A DNA stretch of 64,000 nt, taken from positions 3,348,001 through 3,412,000 of the forward strand of contig NZ_JAUSXI010000001.1 of the NCBI RefSeq assembly GCF_030815865.1. Direction: 5' to 3'. Made by a program: the position numbers and the translations under genes. The stretch is from Arthrobacter globiformis (GTDB lineage: Bacteria > Actinomycetota > Actinomycetes > Actinomycetales > Micrococcaceae). This document shows positions 8,109 through 18,144 of this stretch, one piece after another. The first letter of the stretch is position 1. The number at the start of each line of letters is the position of its first letter. The notes under the pieces were generated by a model. The model made no database searches, had not been told where the DNA came from, and saw nothing but the letters and a program-made list of their open reading frames with translations.

Positions 8109-10382
8109 TATGGCCACGCGGTCGGTGGACGTGTGGACACTCGCCGCCAGGATGTTCACGTGGTTCTCCGAAAGTATGCGCGTCACATCGGAGAGGAGCG
8201 ACTTCCGGTCCAGTGCCTCCACCTGGATCTCCACCAGGAAGACGCTTGACTGCGTCGGTGCCCAGTCCACGTCCACGATCCGATCAGGCTGGTCCTTGAG
8301 GCCAGCGACGTTGGTGCAGTCCGTGCGGTGCACCGACACGCCCGAACCGCGCGTGACGAAACCGAGAATCGGGTCCGGCGGCACGGGGGTGCAACAGCGG
8401 GCCAGCTTCACCCAGACGTCGCCCACGCCGCGGACCACCACGCCGGAATCCGAGAACCGCGCCTTGCTGACCTGGGTCGGAATGCTGACTTCGGTGAGGT
8501 CGTCATCGGGTGTTTCATTGCCGCCAAGGCTCTCGACGAGCTTTTCCATGACGGACTGCGCGGAGGTGTGGCCGTCTCCCACTCCGGCATACAGCCCGGA
8601 AATGTCGACGTACTTGAAGTCCTCAGCCACGGCGGCCAGCGCGTCGTGCGTCATGAGGCGCTGCAGGGGAAGGTTCTGCTTCCGCATGGCCCGGGTCAGC
8701 AGCTCCTTGCCGCGGTCGATCGCCTCTTCGCGGCGTTCCTTGCTGAACCACTGCCGGATCTTGTTGCGCGCCCGGGCGCTCTTGACGAAGTGCTGCCAGT
8801 CCTGGCTGGGGCCGGCGCCCTCGGCCTTCGAGGTGAAGATCTCCACCCAGTCGCCATGGTTCAGCTCGCTGTTGAGCGGCACGAGCTTGCCGTTGACCCG
8901 GGCTCCGATGGTGCGGTGGCCCACCTCGGTGTGCACGGCATAGGCGAAATCCACCGGCGTGGACCCGGCGGGCAGCGCCATGACCTCACCCTTGGGGGTG
9001 AACACGAACACTTCGCGGGCGTTGATCTCGAACCGCAGCGAGTCGAGGAATTCGCCGGGGTCGGAGGTCTCCTGCTGCCAGTCCACGAGGGAGCGGAGCC
9101 AGCCCATGTCGCCGTCTCGCGGGCTGCCGGGTCCAGTGGCGGACCGGTTCGGCTGATCCTTGTACTTCCAGTGCGCGGCCACGCCGTACTCGGCGCGGCG
9201 GTGCATCTCGTGCGTCCGGATCTGGATTTCAACCGGCTTGCCGCCCGGGCCGATCACCGTTGTGTGGAGGGACTGGTACATGTTGAACTTCGGCATCGCG
9301 ATGTAGTCCTTGAACCGGCCAGGCAGCGGGTTCCAGCGCGAATGCAGGGTGCCCAGGGCGGCGTAACAGTCGCGGACCGAGTCCACCAGGACCCGGACGC
9401 CCATGAGGTCGTTGATGTCGTCGAAGTCCTTGTCCCGGACGATCATCTTTTGGTAGATCGAGTAATAGTGCTTGGGCCGGCCGGTGATCGTGGCCTTGAT
9501 CTTGGCGGTGCGCAGATCGTCGGCGATCTGGTTCCGGATCACGCTGAGGCTCTTTTCCCGCTCCGGCGTGCGGTCGCCCACCATGCGGACGATTTCCTCG
9601 TACACCTTGGGATAAAGCGCCGCGAAGGACAGGTCCTCGAGCTCCCACTTGATCGTGTTCATGCCGAGCCGGTGTGCCAGCGGCGCAAAGATTTCCAGGG
9701 TTTCCCGAGCTTTGCGGGCCGAAGACTCGGCGGAGACGAACCGCCACGTGCGCGCGTTGTGCAGTCTGTCTGCAAGTTTGATCATCAGTACGCGGATGTC
9801 CTTGGCCATGGCCACGACCATCTTGCGGACGGTCTCGGATTGTGCTGCTTCGCCGAAGCTGACCTTGTCCAGCTTGGTGACGCCGTCAACCAGCATGGCG
9901 ACTTCGGGGCCGAAGTCCGCCCGGAGGTCCTCAAGGGTGTAGGGCGTGTCCTCCACGGTGTCGTGGAGCAGCGCAGCCGCCAGGGTGGTGCCACTCAGCC
10001 CCAGCTCGGCGAGGATCGTCGCGACGGCGACGGGATGGGTGATGTAGGGGTCGCCGCTCTTGCGCTTCTGCCCGCGGTGGCTTTGCTCCGCCACCACGAA
10101 CGCCCGCTGTATGAGGTCGAAGTCTTCCTTGGGGTTGTTCGCCCTGACGGTCCGCAGCAGCGGTTCCAGGATGGGTGAGTACGTCGCGGTGCTCCGGCCC
10201 GTCAGGCGTGCCAGGCGCGACCTCGTGCGTTCACGCCGGCCCGGGAAGGTGGGCCGGACGCCGGAGCTGTCCACGGGCACGCCCGGAGTCGGGCGCCCGG
10301 CAGCCACCAGACCAGTCTGCTGTCCCTGGCCCGGACCGTTGCCTCCGGCAGCCGTTGGCGCCGACGTCGAACCTTCTTCCAA
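7989..10382 (-). CDS. rel: Bifunctional (p)ppGpp synthetase/hydrolase Rel
   Basis: Makes (p)ppGpp from GTP/GDP and ATP on starved ribosomes and hydrolyses it otherwise. The ~797 residues show an intact HD hydrolase (LLHDTVEDT), a synthetase with the RFKD signature of bifunctional enzymes and [11 protein letters not shown], a TGS domain ([25 protein letters not shown]) and a C-terminal ACT domain. TTG at 10382 is chosen because GAGGGG lies 7 bases upstream; an in-frame GTG at 10397 and a longer frame to 10535 lack a good ribosome site. Confidence 0.93.
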   Translation of the reverse strand: MEEGSTSAPTAAGGNGPGQGQQTGLVAAGRPTPGVPVDSSGVRPTFPGRRERTRSRLARLTGRSTATYSPILEPLLRTVRANNPKEDFDLIQRAFVVAEQSHRGQKRKSGDPYITHPVAVATILAELGLSGTTLAAALLHDTVEDTPYTLEDLRADFGPEVAMLVDGVTKLDKVSFGEAAQSETVRKMVVAMAKDIRVLMIKLADRLHNARTWRFVSAESSARKARETLEIFAPLAHRLGMNTIKWELEDLSFAALYPKVYEEIVRMVGDRTPEREKSLSVIRNQIADDLRTAKIKATITGRPKHYYSIYQKMIVRDKDFDDINDLMGVRVLVDSVRDCYAALGTLHSRWNPLPGRFKDYIAMPKFNMYQSLHTTVIGPGGKPVEIQIRTHEMHRRAEYGVAAHWKYKDQPNRSATGPGSPRDGDMGWLRSLVDWQQETSDPGEFLDSLRFEINAREVFVFTPKGEVMALPAGSTPVDFAYAVHTEVGHRTIGARVNGKLVPLNSELNHGDWVEIFTSKAEGAGPSQDWQHFVKSARARNKIRQWFSKERREEAIDRGKELLTRAMRKQNLPLQRLMTHDALAAVAEDFKYVDISGLYAGVGDGHTSAQSVMEKLVESLGGNETPDDDLTEVSIPTQVSKARFSDSGVVVRGVGDVWVKLARCCTPVPPDPILGFVTRGSGVSVHRTDCTNVAGLKDQPDRIVDVDWAPTQSSVFLVEIQVEALDRKSLLSDVTRILSENHVNILAASVHTSTDRVAISKFAFEMGDPKYLSHVLSAVRRIDGVFDVYRTTGNRRRS

Positions 10383-10552
10383 TGAAGTACCCCTCACGAC
10401 CCGTTTAATTATCCCAGTGTATTCCCGCTCCGGGCCCGACCGATAACCGCGTCCGTCACCAACGGCCCAGCCCAGTACCCAGCCGAGTACCCGGACGGCC
10501 CGGCGGGACGCACACAGGCGCCCAACGGGAGGCACACAGGCGTTTAACGCAA

Positions 10553-10587
10553 AGACCGGATGCCGTCACGGTGACGGCATCCGGTCT
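10553..10587 (-). terminator. 17-bp perfect stem downstream of secF
   Basis: AGACCGGATGCCGTCAC and its exact complement flank a single G. It begins 51 bp after the secF stop and is followed on the minus strand by TTTGCGTT, consistent with a terminator of the yajC-secD-secF unit ahead of rel. Confidence 0.75.
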
Positions 10588-10614
10588 AAGGGCAGGTACT
10601 CCAGGCGTTGGCAG

Positions 10615-10652
10615 GCGCCCTGGGTTTTTGCGGGCGCCCTAGGCTTTTGCGG
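10615..10652. repeat. Two tandem 19-bp copies across the secF stop codon
   Basis: GCGCCCTGGGTTTTTGCGG is followed directly by GCGCCCTAGGCTTTTGCGG (two differences). The second copy holds the last secF codons and its TAG stop; the first lies in the 3' untranslated region and has lost the stop. Confidence 0.7.
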
Positions 10653-11655
10653 GCTCGGCGGCTGCAGCCTTGGCAGCGGCGTCCCCGCGGCGCTGCTTGA
10701 CACGCTGGGCCTGCTTGACCAGCGGCGCCTCGCCCTGGCGCAGCCAGGCGTACATCGGCGCGGCGATGAAGATCGTCGCGGCGGTGCCGATCAGGATGCC
10801 GACGAACAGTGCGAGCGAAAGGTCGCGCAGGGTCCCGGCACCCAGCAGGCCGGCCCCGATGAACAGGATCGCCCCGACCGGAAGGATGGCAACCATCATG
10901 GTGTTGATGGAGCGTACCAGGGTCTGGTTGACGGCCAGATTGACTTCCTCGCCGAAGGTCCGGCGCGTGGAAGAATCGATGTCGGCCGTGTTTTCACGGA
11001 TCTTGTCGAACACCACCACGGTGTCGTACAGCGAATAGCTGAGCACCGTAAGGAACCCGATGATCGCCGACGGCGTGACCTCGAAGTCGCTGAGGGCGTA
11101 CACACCGGCCGTGATGAACATCGTGACGAGCATGCCCGCGATCGCCGAGAGGGACATCTTCCAGGTCCGGAAGTAGAGGGCCATCAGGACCGTCGCGAGG
11201 GCAACGAAGACCACCAGGCCAATCAGGGCCTGCTTGGTGACGTCAGCGCCCCAGGTGGGACCGACGAAGGTGGACGTCACCTCGTTGTCAGTCACGCCGT
11301 AGGCCTTGGTGAGTCCCTCCTTGATCTTGAGGGTCTCGTCGTCGGAGAGCTTGTCCGTCTGGATCCGCATGGTGGTTCCGGCGACGTTGGCGACGCGCGG
11401 CACACTGCCGGGAACGACGTCGTGGACAGCCTTCTCGCCTACGGATGCCTCGGTGGTCTTGACGTTGGACACCGTGAACTCGGAACCGCCACGGAACTCG
11501 ATGCCCAGGTTGAAGCCGCCCTTCACCACCGGGATCAGGATCGACAGCGCGACCGCCGCGGCGGCCACGAGGAACCAGATCTTCTTGGCCCCGACGAAGT
11601 TGTAGGAACGCTTACCCGTGTAGAGCTCGTTGCCGAATTTCGCGAAACTGGACAT
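10639..11655 (-). CDS. secF: Protein translocase subunit SecF
   Basis: Part of the SecDF complex that uses the proton gradient to help SecYEG/SecA export. The 338 residues have one N-terminal transmembrane helix, an extracytoplasmic domain starting NLGIEFRGGSEF, and five C-terminal helices carrying YSLYDTVVVFDKIREN, a hallmark of SecF TM4. The Lys/Ala-rich tail is cytosolic. The ATG overlaps the secD stop in TAATG, implying translational coupling. Confidence 0.95.
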   Translation of the reverse strand: MSSFAKFGNELYTGKRSYNFVGAKKIWFLVAAAAVALSILIPVVKGGFNLGIEFRGGSEFTVSNVKTTEASVGEKAVHDVVPGSVPRVANVAGTTMRIQTDKLSDDETLKIKEGLTKAYGVTDNEVTSTFVGPTWGADVTKQALIGLVVFVALATVLMALYFRTWKMSLSAIAGMLVTMFITAGVYALSDFEVTPSAIIGFLTVLSYSLYDTVVVFDKIRENTADIDSSTRRTFGEEVNLAVNQTLVRSINTMMVAILPVGAILFIGAGLLGAGTLRDLSLALFVGILIGTAATIFIAAPMYAWLRQGEAPLVKQAQRVKQRRGDAAAKAAAAEPAKA

Positions 11656-13412
11656 TACTTGCCCTCCTTGGCCGGGCCCTTGGAGGAACCGGCGAGCTGC
11701 TCCTGCTGCTCCGCGCGGCGGCGTTCAGCGATGGTCATCCGGCGCTCAGCCTCAGCCGCGGCACCGGTGTTCTTGGCGCGCACCACTGACGGCTTGTCCT
11801 CGGGGCTGCGGAGCCTGCCGGCACCGCGGTAGAGCGGCACCGCACCGAGGCGCTCGGGGTCAAGACCGGAGAACTTGTGGCCTTCGCCAAAGAACCGGGT
11901 CCTGGCCAGCTGCTGCAGCGTCGGGTGCGTGAACATGAACACGACGATGAGGTCGGCGATGGCGGTCAGGCCGAGGGTGAAGGCAAAGCCCCGCACGTTG
12001 CCGACGGCCACGAAGTACAGCACCAGTGCGGCCAGGAGGTTGACCGCTTTGGATGCCAGGACGGTCCGCTTGGCCCGCTTCCAGCCGTTCTCCACAGCCG
12101 ACACCAGGCCGCGGCCTTCGCGGAGCTCATCACGGATACGTTCGAAGTAGACAATGAATGAGTCCGCGGTCTGGCCGATTGACACGATGATGCCGGCCAC
12201 ACCGGCGAGGGAGAGCCGGTAATTCTCGGTCCAACCAAGGATGGCAATGGCAAGGTACGTGAGCGCACCCGCCACCACCAGCGACGCGATGGTGACGAAG
12301 CCCAGAGCACGGTACTGGAACAGCGAGTAGACGACCACCAGCAGCAAACCGATCAGGCCGGCGAGGAGGCCCATCCGGAGCTGCTCACCGCCGAGGGTGG
12401 CGGAGATCTGCTGCTCGCTCTGGATGTCGAAGCTGATGGGCAGGGCACCGAACCGGAGCTGGTCGGACAGTGCCTTGGCGGATTGCTCCGTAAACCCGCC
12501 AGTGATCTGCGGGCGTCCGTCGGTGATCACTGCCTGGGACCGCGGGGCCGAAATGACCTGGTTGTCCAGGACGATGGCGAACTGCGACTTGGGATCGCTG
12601 CCCGTCTCGCCGCCTGCGGCAACGTAGAACTGGTTAAGGCGCTCGGTGACGGTCTTGAACTTGGCCGTACCCTCGGCGTTGAACTGGATGTTTACAGCCC
12701 ATTCGTTGGTGACGGCACCCTGGGCGCCCTGCTGGAGCTGGAACGTCGAGCCCTGGATCTCCACACCCTTGACCTCGACCGGACCCAGGATGTACTTGAT
12801 CGCAGGTGTCTGGTCCGTGGCAGGCTCGCAGGTGACCAGCGGCTTGGCTGGGTCTGAGCGTTCCTGCTTGTCCTGGGCCGGGTTGTCGCAGTCGAGGGCT
12901 TCGAACTGCTTCTGGACGTCCGCGGTGATCCAGTTGGAATCACTGGCATTCGCCGGCTTGGCCGTCGGCTTCGGCAGCTGGGCGGCGGGTGTCCGCTCCG
13001 CGGCGGGCACCGCTGCGCCCGCGCCGGTGACGAGGACCGGGCGGAAATTCATGTCCGCGGAGGCCTGGATGAGGGCGCGGGTCTCCGTGGACGGGGTGCC
13101 GGGCAGGCTCACCACCACGTTGCGGCCGGACTGGGTGCTGATCTCAGCCTCAGCAACGCCGGAGCCGTCCACACGCTGGCGGATGATGGCCACCGCCTGG
13201 TTGAGCTGCTCCTCATTGATGTCCGAGCCACCCTCAACCTTGGGGGCCAGGATCATCTGGGTGCCGCCCTCCAGGTCCAGGGCAAGCTTCGGGCTCCAGC
13301 TGGCAACCCCGGACATGGTGCCGCCCGCAAGGACGGCCGTCATGGCAGCCAGGATTACGCCAAGCCAGACCAGCACCCGAAGGGATGGTTTATTGCGGCC
13401 AGTTCGTGCCAT
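11655..13412 (-). CDS. secD: Protein translocase subunit SecD
   Basis: Partner of SecF, 585 residues: TM1 near residues 12-33, a large extracytoplasmic P1 region beginning KLALDLEGGTQMILAP (the conserved DLxGG), then five helices with ADSFIVYFERIRDELREGRG. A low-complexity Ala/Pro stretch lies within P1 near TGAGAAVPAAERTPAAQL. The long cytosolic tail after TM6 is typical of actinobacteria. It lies 100 bp after yajC, with a hairpin between them. Confidence 0.95.
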   Translation of the reverse strand: MARTGRNKPSLRVLVWLGVILAAMTAVLAGGTMSGVASWSPKLALDLEGGTQMILAPKVEGGSDINEEQLNQAVAIIRQRVDGSGVAEAEISTQSGRNVVVSLPGTPSTETRALIQASADMNFRPVLVTGAGAAVPAAERTPAAQLPKPTAKPANASDSNWITADVQKQFEALDCDNPAQDKQERSDPAKPLVTCEPATDQTPAIKYILGPVEVKGVEIQGSTFQLQQGAQGAVTNEWAVNIQFNAEGTAKFKTVTERLNQFYVAAGGETGSDPKSQFAIVLDNQVISAPRSQAVITDGRPQITGGFTEQSAKALSDQLRFGALPISFDIQSEQQISATLGGEQLRMGLLAGLIGLLLVVVYSLFQYRALGFVTIASLVVAGALTYLAIAILGWTENYRLSLAGVAGIIVSIGQTADSFIVYFERIRDELREGRGLVSAVENGWKRAKRTVLASKAVNLLAALVLYFVAVGNVRGFAFTLGLTAIADLIVVFMFTHPTLQQLARTRFFGEGHKFSGLDPERLGAVPLYRGAGRLRSPEDKPSVVRAKNTGAAAEAERRMTIAERRRAEQQEQLAGSSKGPAKEGK

Positions 13413-13432
13413 TGCCTATCTTTCTATTAATT

Positions 13433-13477
13433 GCGGAGGGCCGCCGGAGCGAGCCTTGTCGCACCCGGCGGCTCCGC
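13433..13477 (-). other. Intercistronic hairpin between yajC and secD
   Basis: GCGGAG and CCGCCGG (separated by a GG bulge) pair with CCGGCGGCTCCGC across a 17-base loop. It lies in the 100-bp yajC-secD gap, about 20 bases before the secD start on the minus-strand mRNA. It may be an attenuator, processing site or stability element. Confidence 0.55.
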
Positions 13478-13512
13478 AGCCGTAGACAGCTGTGCCGTGC
13501 GGAAGCGGCGGA

Positions 13513-13965
13513 CTAGATGTCCTTCTTGCCCTCGTCATTGAGGCGCTTGAGGGTTTCGTCCGGAGTCTCGTCGACCGTACCGGCCTTGGCTTCAGGGGCC
13601 AGCGAGTCCTCGGCCGTCAGTGCCGACGCGTCGTCGGGAACAGCCTGTGTTTCGGCGGCGGGCTCCACGATCTTGTTCACGGCCTGGCGGTGGACGGTGG
13701 CCAGGTGGCCGGGCGACAGTTCCAGGACAACCTTGTTCTCCGCCTCGTCAATGGACACGATCCGGCCGAACAGCCCGAAACTGGTCATGACCTCGACGCC
13801 CGGAGCGAACTGCGACTGCAGCTCGGTCTGCTGCTGCCGGGTTTTCTTGTTGCGGCGGAACATCATGAAGATGAAAACGCCGAGCATGACGAACAGCAGA
13901 ATGGTCATGATGTCGATGCCGCCGCCGGACTGCGGCTGGGCCTGGGCACTAATATGTCCGAACAA
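13513..13965 (-). CDS. yajC: Preprotein translocase subunit YajC
   Basis: Small accessory protein of the SecDF-YajC holotranslocon: one transmembrane helix (TILLFVMLGVFIFMMF) followed by a basic RRNKKTR patch and a cytosolic domain with VMTSFGLFGRIVSID. The acidic tail is long for YajC. The start is uncertain: TTG at 13965 (LFGHISAQAQPQSGGG) gives the usual short N-terminus, while ATG at 13908 would begin right at the membrane helix. It heads yajC-secD-secF. Confidence 0.85.
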   Translation of the reverse strand: MFGHISAQAQPQSGGGIDIMTILLFVMLGVFIFMMFRRNKKTRQQQTELQSQFAPGVEVMTSFGLFGRIVSIDEAENKVVLELSPGHLATVHRQAVNKIVEPAAETQAVPDDASALTAEDSLAPEAKAGTVDETPDETLKRLNDEGKKDI

Positions 13966-14019
13966 GTGAAGTTCCGTTCTGTACTTGCGTAGCTGGTTGA
14001 CAGCGACGTCCGCTTTGTA

Positions 14020-14062
14020 CCGGGCTGCCCGCCCGGACACGGGAAACCGGCGCGGGCGGCCC
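14020..14062 (-). terminator. GC-rich hairpin between ruvB and yajC
   Basis: CGGGCTGCCC pairs with GGGCGGCCCG (one G-T pair) over a 23-base loop, in the 176-bp gap after the ruvB stop. There is no T-run, so it could be a weak terminator or a boundary between the ruv and sec transcripts. Confidence 0.4.
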
Positions 14063-14141
14063 GCCGAAGCGGGACACGGAAACAAAGCCCGGACGTGCCG
14101 AGCGTCTTTCCAGTCTAGAGGGAAAAGCTGGGAGGGCGCTG

Positions 14142-15230
14142 CTATTGGGTGCTGGAAACCCATTCAGATGACGATTCTTCATCGCCCGGACCGGCCTCGA
14201 AAAGGTCCAGGGTTTCCTGCCCAAAGACCCCCGCTGGTACTGCCAGCCCAAGGTGGGTCCAGGCCGGGGCCATAGCGATCCGGCCCCTCGGCGTCCTGCC
14301 CAGCAGCCCTTCCCGGACCAGGTACGGCTCGGCGACCGTCTCCACGGTCTCCGGCTCCTCCCCCACGGCGATGGCCAGTGTTGACAGGCCCACCGGGCCG
14401 CCGCCGAATTTGGTGATCAGCGCTTCCAGCACTGACCGGTCCAGCCGGTCCAGCCCGCGCTTATCCACTTCATACATGTCCAGTGCGGCAGAGGCGGACC
14501 GGGCGTCAATCTGTTCAATCCCGTGGACCAGCGCCCAGTCCCGGACCCGCCGCAGCAGCCGGTTGGCAATGCGGGGGGTGCCGCGTGACCGTCCGGCGAT
14601 CTCAGTGAATCCCGCCGAGTTCACCTTCAGGTCGAGGAGGCCGGCGGACCTGCGCAGCACCAGCTCCAGCTCCTCCACCGAATAAAACTCCAGGTGGCCC
14701 GTGAACCCGAACCGGTCCCGGAGCGGACCCGGAAGAAGTCCGGCGCGTGTGGTGGCACCCACCAGCGTGAAGGGCGGCAACTCCAACGGAATAGCCGTGG
14801 CACCGGCCCCCTTGCCCACCACAATGTCCACCCGGAAATCTTCCATGGCCATGTAGAGCATTTCCTCGGCCGGACGGGACATCCGGTGGATTTCGTCGAG
14901 GAAGAGGACCTCGCCCTCTGACAGTGAGGAAAGTATGGCGGCGAGGTCGCCGGCGTGTTGGATGGCCGGGCCGCTGCTGATGCGCAGCGGGGCGTTCATC
15001 TCGGCAGCGACAATCATGGCGAGTGTGGTCTTGCCGAGGCCGGGAGGACCGGAAAAGAGCACATGGTCTGCGCTACGCCCGCGCATCCGGGATGCCTGCA
15101 ACACAAGGGAGAGCTGTTTTCGGACCCTGTGCTGGCCTACGAAGTCATCGAGGTTCTTGGGACGGAGCGCCGCCTCGATGGCCCGCTCCTCCGGCTCTTC
15201 TCCCCCGGCGACCAGGGACGGCTCAGCCAC
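14142..15230 (-). CDS. ruvB: Holliday junction branch migration ATPase RuvB
   Basis: Hexameric AAA+ motor that drives branch migration with RuvA. 362 residues with Walker [10 protein letters not shown], Walker B LFLDEIHR, sensor I GATTRAG and a C-terminal winged helix containing [10 protein letters not shown]. The GTG at 15230 overlaps the ruvA stop by 8 bp, so the pair is co-translated. Confidence 0.96.
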   Translation of the reverse strand: MAEPSLVAGGEEPEERAIEAALRPKNLDDFVGQHRVRKQLSLVLQASRMRGRSADHVLFSGPPGLGKTTLAMIVAAEMNAPLRISSGPAIQHAGDLAAILSSLSEGEVLFLDEIHRMSRPAEEMLYMAMEDFRVDIVVGKGAGATAIPLELPPFTLVGATTRAGLLPGPLRDRFGFTGHLEFYSVEELELVLRRSAGLLDLKVNSAGFTEIAGRSRGTPRIANRLLRRVRDWALVHGIEQIDARSASAALDMYEVDKRGLDRLDRSVLEALITKFGGGPVGLSTLAIAVGEEPETVETVAEPYLVREGLLGRTPRGRIAMAPAWTHLGLAVPAGVFGQETLDLFEAGPGDEESSSEWVSSTQ

Positions 15231-15870
15231 GGCTGCCTACCCTGTTACCCGCCCGGGCTCCGTCCTGGCCGAGCCAGCGCAGCGTGGTGCGCAGGATCTC
15301 GGCAACGTTGCCTTCGCCGGCAAGTTCCGGCGCGTCTGCAAGGGCTTTGTCGATACTGCCCGTGGCGTCCTTTTCGGACCAGCCCAGGCTGGTCATGGCG
15401 GCCACGACCTGCGGCTTCCAGACGCCTTCCGATGACGCCGCCGGCGCTCCCGCGGGCGTCGCCGTGCCGTGCGGAACCAGTTTCCCGGCGAGTTCAAGAA
15501 CGATGCGCCCGCCGACCTTCGGGCCGATGCCCGGGACCTTGGTGAACGTCTTGCTGTCCCCGGTGTGCGCCGCCACGCGGATGGCCTCGGGGTCGTGCAC
15601 GGCGAGGACCGCGAGGGCGAGCCGCGGACCCACACCGCTGACACTGAGCAGAACGTCGAAAACTTCCCGTTCGTCGTCGCTCGCAAAGCCGAACAGGGTC
15701 AGGGAATCCTCCCGGACGATCAGGGAGGTGAAAAGCTTCCCCTCCTCGCCGGCCCGCAGCTTACTGAGCGTCTGCGGCGTCGCGTACACGCTCATGCCGG
15801 CGCCGTTGAGGTCGATGACGGCGGTGGACAGTCCGACGTGCGCCACGGTTCCGCGGAGAAAACTAATCAA
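15223..15870 (-). CDS. ruvA: Holliday junction DNA-binding protein RuvA
   Basis: Tetrameric protein that holds the four-way junction and recruits RuvB. 215 residues: N-terminal OB fold ([12 protein letters not shown]), tandem helix-hairpin-helix motifs ([16 protein letters not shown] and [16 protein letters not shown]), and a C-terminal RuvB-binding three-helix domain. TTG at 15870 follows AGGAG at 8 bases. The order ruvC-ruvA-ruvB is standard. Confidence 0.95.
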   Translation of the reverse strand: MISFLRGTVAHVGLSTAVIDLNGAGMSVYATPQTLSKLRAGEEGKLFTSLIVREDSLTLFGFASDDEREVFDVLLSVSGVGPRLALAVLAVHDPEAIRVAAHTGDSKTFTKVPGIGPKVGGRIVLELAGKLVPHGTATPAGAPAASSEGVWKPQVVAAMTSLGWSEKDATGSIDKALADAPELAGEGNVAEILRTTLRWLGQDGARAGNRVGSRG

Positions 15871-15952
15871 GGCCGGGGCTCCTGAACTTGCGCCGGCAAA
15901 GAACCGACTATCCGAACATATCTACGAATACCCTAGCAAGCGCCGGCGACAT

Positions 15953-16531
15953 TCAGCGTGCACGGCGCGCCTTGGCCTCCGCCTCGGCCCAGGCGCGCTG
16001 GGCGGGCGTGAGCGACTGGCTGCCGGGGCCGGTGGTGGCTACGGTGGCGCCGCTGCCCGCCCGCCATGCGTGCGTGATGGCGAGGGCCAGGGCGTCGGCC
16101 GCGTCCGCGGGACGCGGCGGAGCATCGAGCCGGAGAATCTTGGTGACCAGCTTGGTGACGGCCTCCTTGTTCGAGGAACCGCTCCCGGTCACCGCCGCCT
16201 TGACCTCCGACGGCGTATGTAAAGCTACGGGGATGCCGCGCCGGGCCGCGGCGGCGATGACGACGCCGGAGGCCTGGGCCACGCCCATGACCGTGCTGAC
16301 GTTCAGTTGCGAGAAGACCCGTTCGACGGCGAGCACGTGCGGCTCGTAGCGGTCGAGCCAGTCATCGATGGCGAGGGCGATCACCAGCAGCCGCTGGTCG
16401 AGGGTCTCCTCGGGCGACGTTCCCACCACGCCAACCGCCACCATGGTGGCCCGGCGGTTCTTTTCGACGTCCACCACGCCGATGCCGCAGCGGGTCAGTC
16501 CGGGGTCAATGCCCAGTACGCGCAGCGTCAC
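15953..16531 (-). CDS. ruvC: Crossover junction endodeoxyribonuclease RuvC
   Basis: Dimeric resolvase that nicks Holliday junctions. RNase H fold with catalytic acidic residues in [12 protein letters not shown], in ERVF, and in the C-terminal [12 protein letters not shown]. 192 residues plus a basic tail. GTG at 16531 is chosen over TTG at 16537 because GGGGCGG then stands at a fair distance. It is 31 bp after yebC. Confidence 0.94.
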   Translation of the reverse strand: MTLRVLGIDPGLTRCGIGVVDVEKNRRATMVAVGVVGTSPEETLDQRLLVIALAIDDWLDRYEPHVLAVERVFSQLNVSTVMGVAQASGVVIAAAARRGIPVALHTPSEVKAAVTGSGSSNKEAVTKLVTKILRLDAPPRPADAADALALAITHAWRAGSGATVATTGPGSQSLTPAQRAWAEAEAKARRAR

Positions 16532-16562
16532 GTGCAACCGCCCCGGTCCGCTACGCGGAAAA

Positions 16563-17318
16563 TCACTCGGCGTCCAGGGCAGCCTGAACTTCGTCGCTGA
16601 GGTCAGCGTTGCTGTACACGTTCTGGACGTCGTCGAGGTCCTCGAGGGCGTCCACGAGCTTCATGAATTTCTTGGCGGCATCCAGGTCCAGCGGCACCTC
16701 CATGGAGGGCACGAACTCGGCCTCGTCGGTGTCGTAGTCGATCCCGGCGTCCTTCAGCGCGTCGCGGATGGCCTGCAGGTCCTTCGGGTCCGAATGGATT
16801 TCGAAGGTCTCGCCGTTGTCCTTGACTTCCTCGGCGCCGGCGTCGAGCACCGCCATCAGGACGTCGTCCTCGCTGAGGCCGTTCTTGGGCAGGGTAACAA
16901 CGCCCTTGCGGGAGAACAGGTAGCTCACCGAACCGGGATCGGCGATGGTGCCGCCGTTGCGGGAGATTGCGAGGCGGACCTCGGAGGCCGCGCGGTTCTT
17001 GTTGTCCGTGAGGCACTCGATCAGGAGCGCCGAACCCTGCGGGCCACGGCACTCGTACATGATCTCGGTGTAGTCCACGACCTCGCCGGTGAGGCCGGCG
17101 CCGCGCTTGATGGCACGGTCGATGTTGTCGGCGGGAACCGACGTCTTTTTCGCTTTAGTGACGGCCAGTTCAAGGCCCGGGTTGCCGGAAAGGTCCGGGC
17201 CGCCCATGCGGGCGGCAACTTCGATGTTCTTGATCAGCTTGGCGAACGACTTTGCCCGGCGGCTATCAAGGATGGCCTTCTTGTGCTTGGTCGTTGCCCA
17301 TTTGGAGTGGCCTGACAT
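16563..17318 (-). CDS. YebC/PmpR-family protein
   Basis: Conserved 251-residue protein opening with the family signature [15 protein letters not shown] and containing [14 protein letters not shown] and the [14 protein letters not shown] block. Relatives act as DNA-binding regulators; a role in translation at stalling (polyproline) sites has also been reported for the family. Its place upstream of ruvC is widely conserved. Confidence 0.93.
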   Translation of the reverse strand: MSGHSKWATTKHKKAILDSRRAKSFAKLIKNIEVAARMGGPDLSGNPGLELAVTKAKKTSVPADNIDRAIKRGAGLTGEVVDYTEIMYECRGPQGSALLIECLTDNKNRAASEVRLAISRNGGTIADPGSVSYLFSRKGVVTLPKNGLSEDDVLMAVLDAGAEEVKDNGETFEIHSDPKDLQAIRDALKDAGIDYDTDEAEFVPSMEVPLDLDAAKKFMKLVDALEDLDDVQNVYSNADLSDEVQAALDAE

Positions 17319-17321
17319 GCT

Positions 17322-18053
17322 TTACGCTTCTCCTCTGATCATGCGAATAAAAAGTTCATGCACGCGCTTCTCACCTGTCACTTCCGGATGGAAGGAGGTG
17401 GCCAGCAGCTGGCCTGAACGCACTGCAACAATTCTAGCCGTCCCCTGCAGATCGGCCGCGTGGGAGGCGTGCTCCTGGTCGGCCGGTTCCACCTGGGCCA
17501 GGACCTCAACGCCGGGGCCCACGCGCTCCACCCAGGGGCCGCGGATGAACACCGCGTGCACCGGCGCCACGCCGTGCTCAGTGGCGCTGAACTCCAGGCC
17601 CCTGAAGTCGAGGTCGGTTTCGAACGACTCACGCTGCCTGCCGAACGCGTTGCGGCGCACCGTGATGTCCAGGCCGCCGAACGTCTGCTGGGGGTTGCCG
17701 GCGAGGTCGGCAGCGGGGTCGGCGATGTCGTGCGCCAGCAGGATCATGCCCGCGCAGGAACCGTATACCGGGAGGCCGTCGGCGATCCGCTGCCTGAGCG
17801 GGCCGGCCAGGTCGAAGGCGCGGGCCAGTTTGTCGATGGCCGTCGATTCGCCGCCGGGGATGATGAGTCCGTCGAGTCCTTCGAGCTCCGCAGGCCGGCG
17901 GACACCCACGCCGGCGGCGCCCGCCGTCTCGACTGCCCGAAGGTGCTCACGGAAGTCGCCCTGGAGCGCCAAAACGCCGATGCGCAGGCCGGTCCCGGGT
18001 TTTTCGGGCACGCCGGCCGGGCGCGGAAGGGCGCTGGAAAGGGAATTGGTCAT
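17322..18053 (-). CDS. pdxT: Pyridoxal 5'-phosphate synthase glutaminase subunit PdxT
   Basis: Releases ammonia from glutamine and channels it to PdxS for PLP synthesis. 243 residues, a class I glutaminase: oxyanion loop PGGES, nucleophile in YGSCAGM and the His-Glu pair in SFHPEV. It carries an N-terminal extension of about 22 residues before [11 protein letters not shown]. Only 3 bp separate it from yebC. Its partner pdxS is almost 6 kb away, which is unusual. Confidence 0.94.
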   Translation of the reverse strand: MTNSLSSALPRPAGVPEKPGTGLRIGVLALQGDFREHLRAVETAGAAGVGVRRPAELEGLDGLIIPGGESTAIDKLARAFDLAGPLRQRIADGLPVYGSCAGMILLAHDIADPAADLAGNPQQTFGGLDITVRRNAFGRQRESFETDLDFRGLEFSATEHGVAPVHAVFIRGPWVERVGPGVEVLAQVEPADQEHASHAADLQGTARIVAVRSGQLLATSFHPEVTGEKRVHELFIRMIRGEA

Positions 18054-18070
18054 CTAAACAGCATAGTGTC

Positions 18071-18100
18071 CCGACGGCGGCCAGCCGCTCCCGCCGTCGG
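18071..18100. promoter_or_regulatory. 10-bp perfect inverted repeat between pdxT and murT
   Basis: CCGACGGCGG, ten bases, CCGCCGTCGG. Because the flanking genes diverge it cannot terminate either of them from downstream. It begins 18 bp before the pdxT start, so it is either a leader hairpin in pdxT mRNA or an operator. Confidence 0.5.
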
Positions 18101-18131
18101 CCGTCCGCCACATTGCATGCCGTTGCTGGGA

Positions 18132-18144
18132 TATATTACAGAGC
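18132..18144 (+). promoter_or_regulatory. Candidate -10 of a leaderless murT transcript
   Basis: TATATT at 18132-18137 matches five of six -10 positions and ends 7 bases before the murT ATG at 18145. No Shine-Dalgarno sequence is visible, so transcription may begin at or next to the start codon, as is common in actinobacteria. No good -35 was seen. Confidence 0.45.

Noticed and set aside
8328..10178. 616-codon plus-strand frame opposite rel
   Set aside because: Antisense shadow produced by high GC at third positions of rel.
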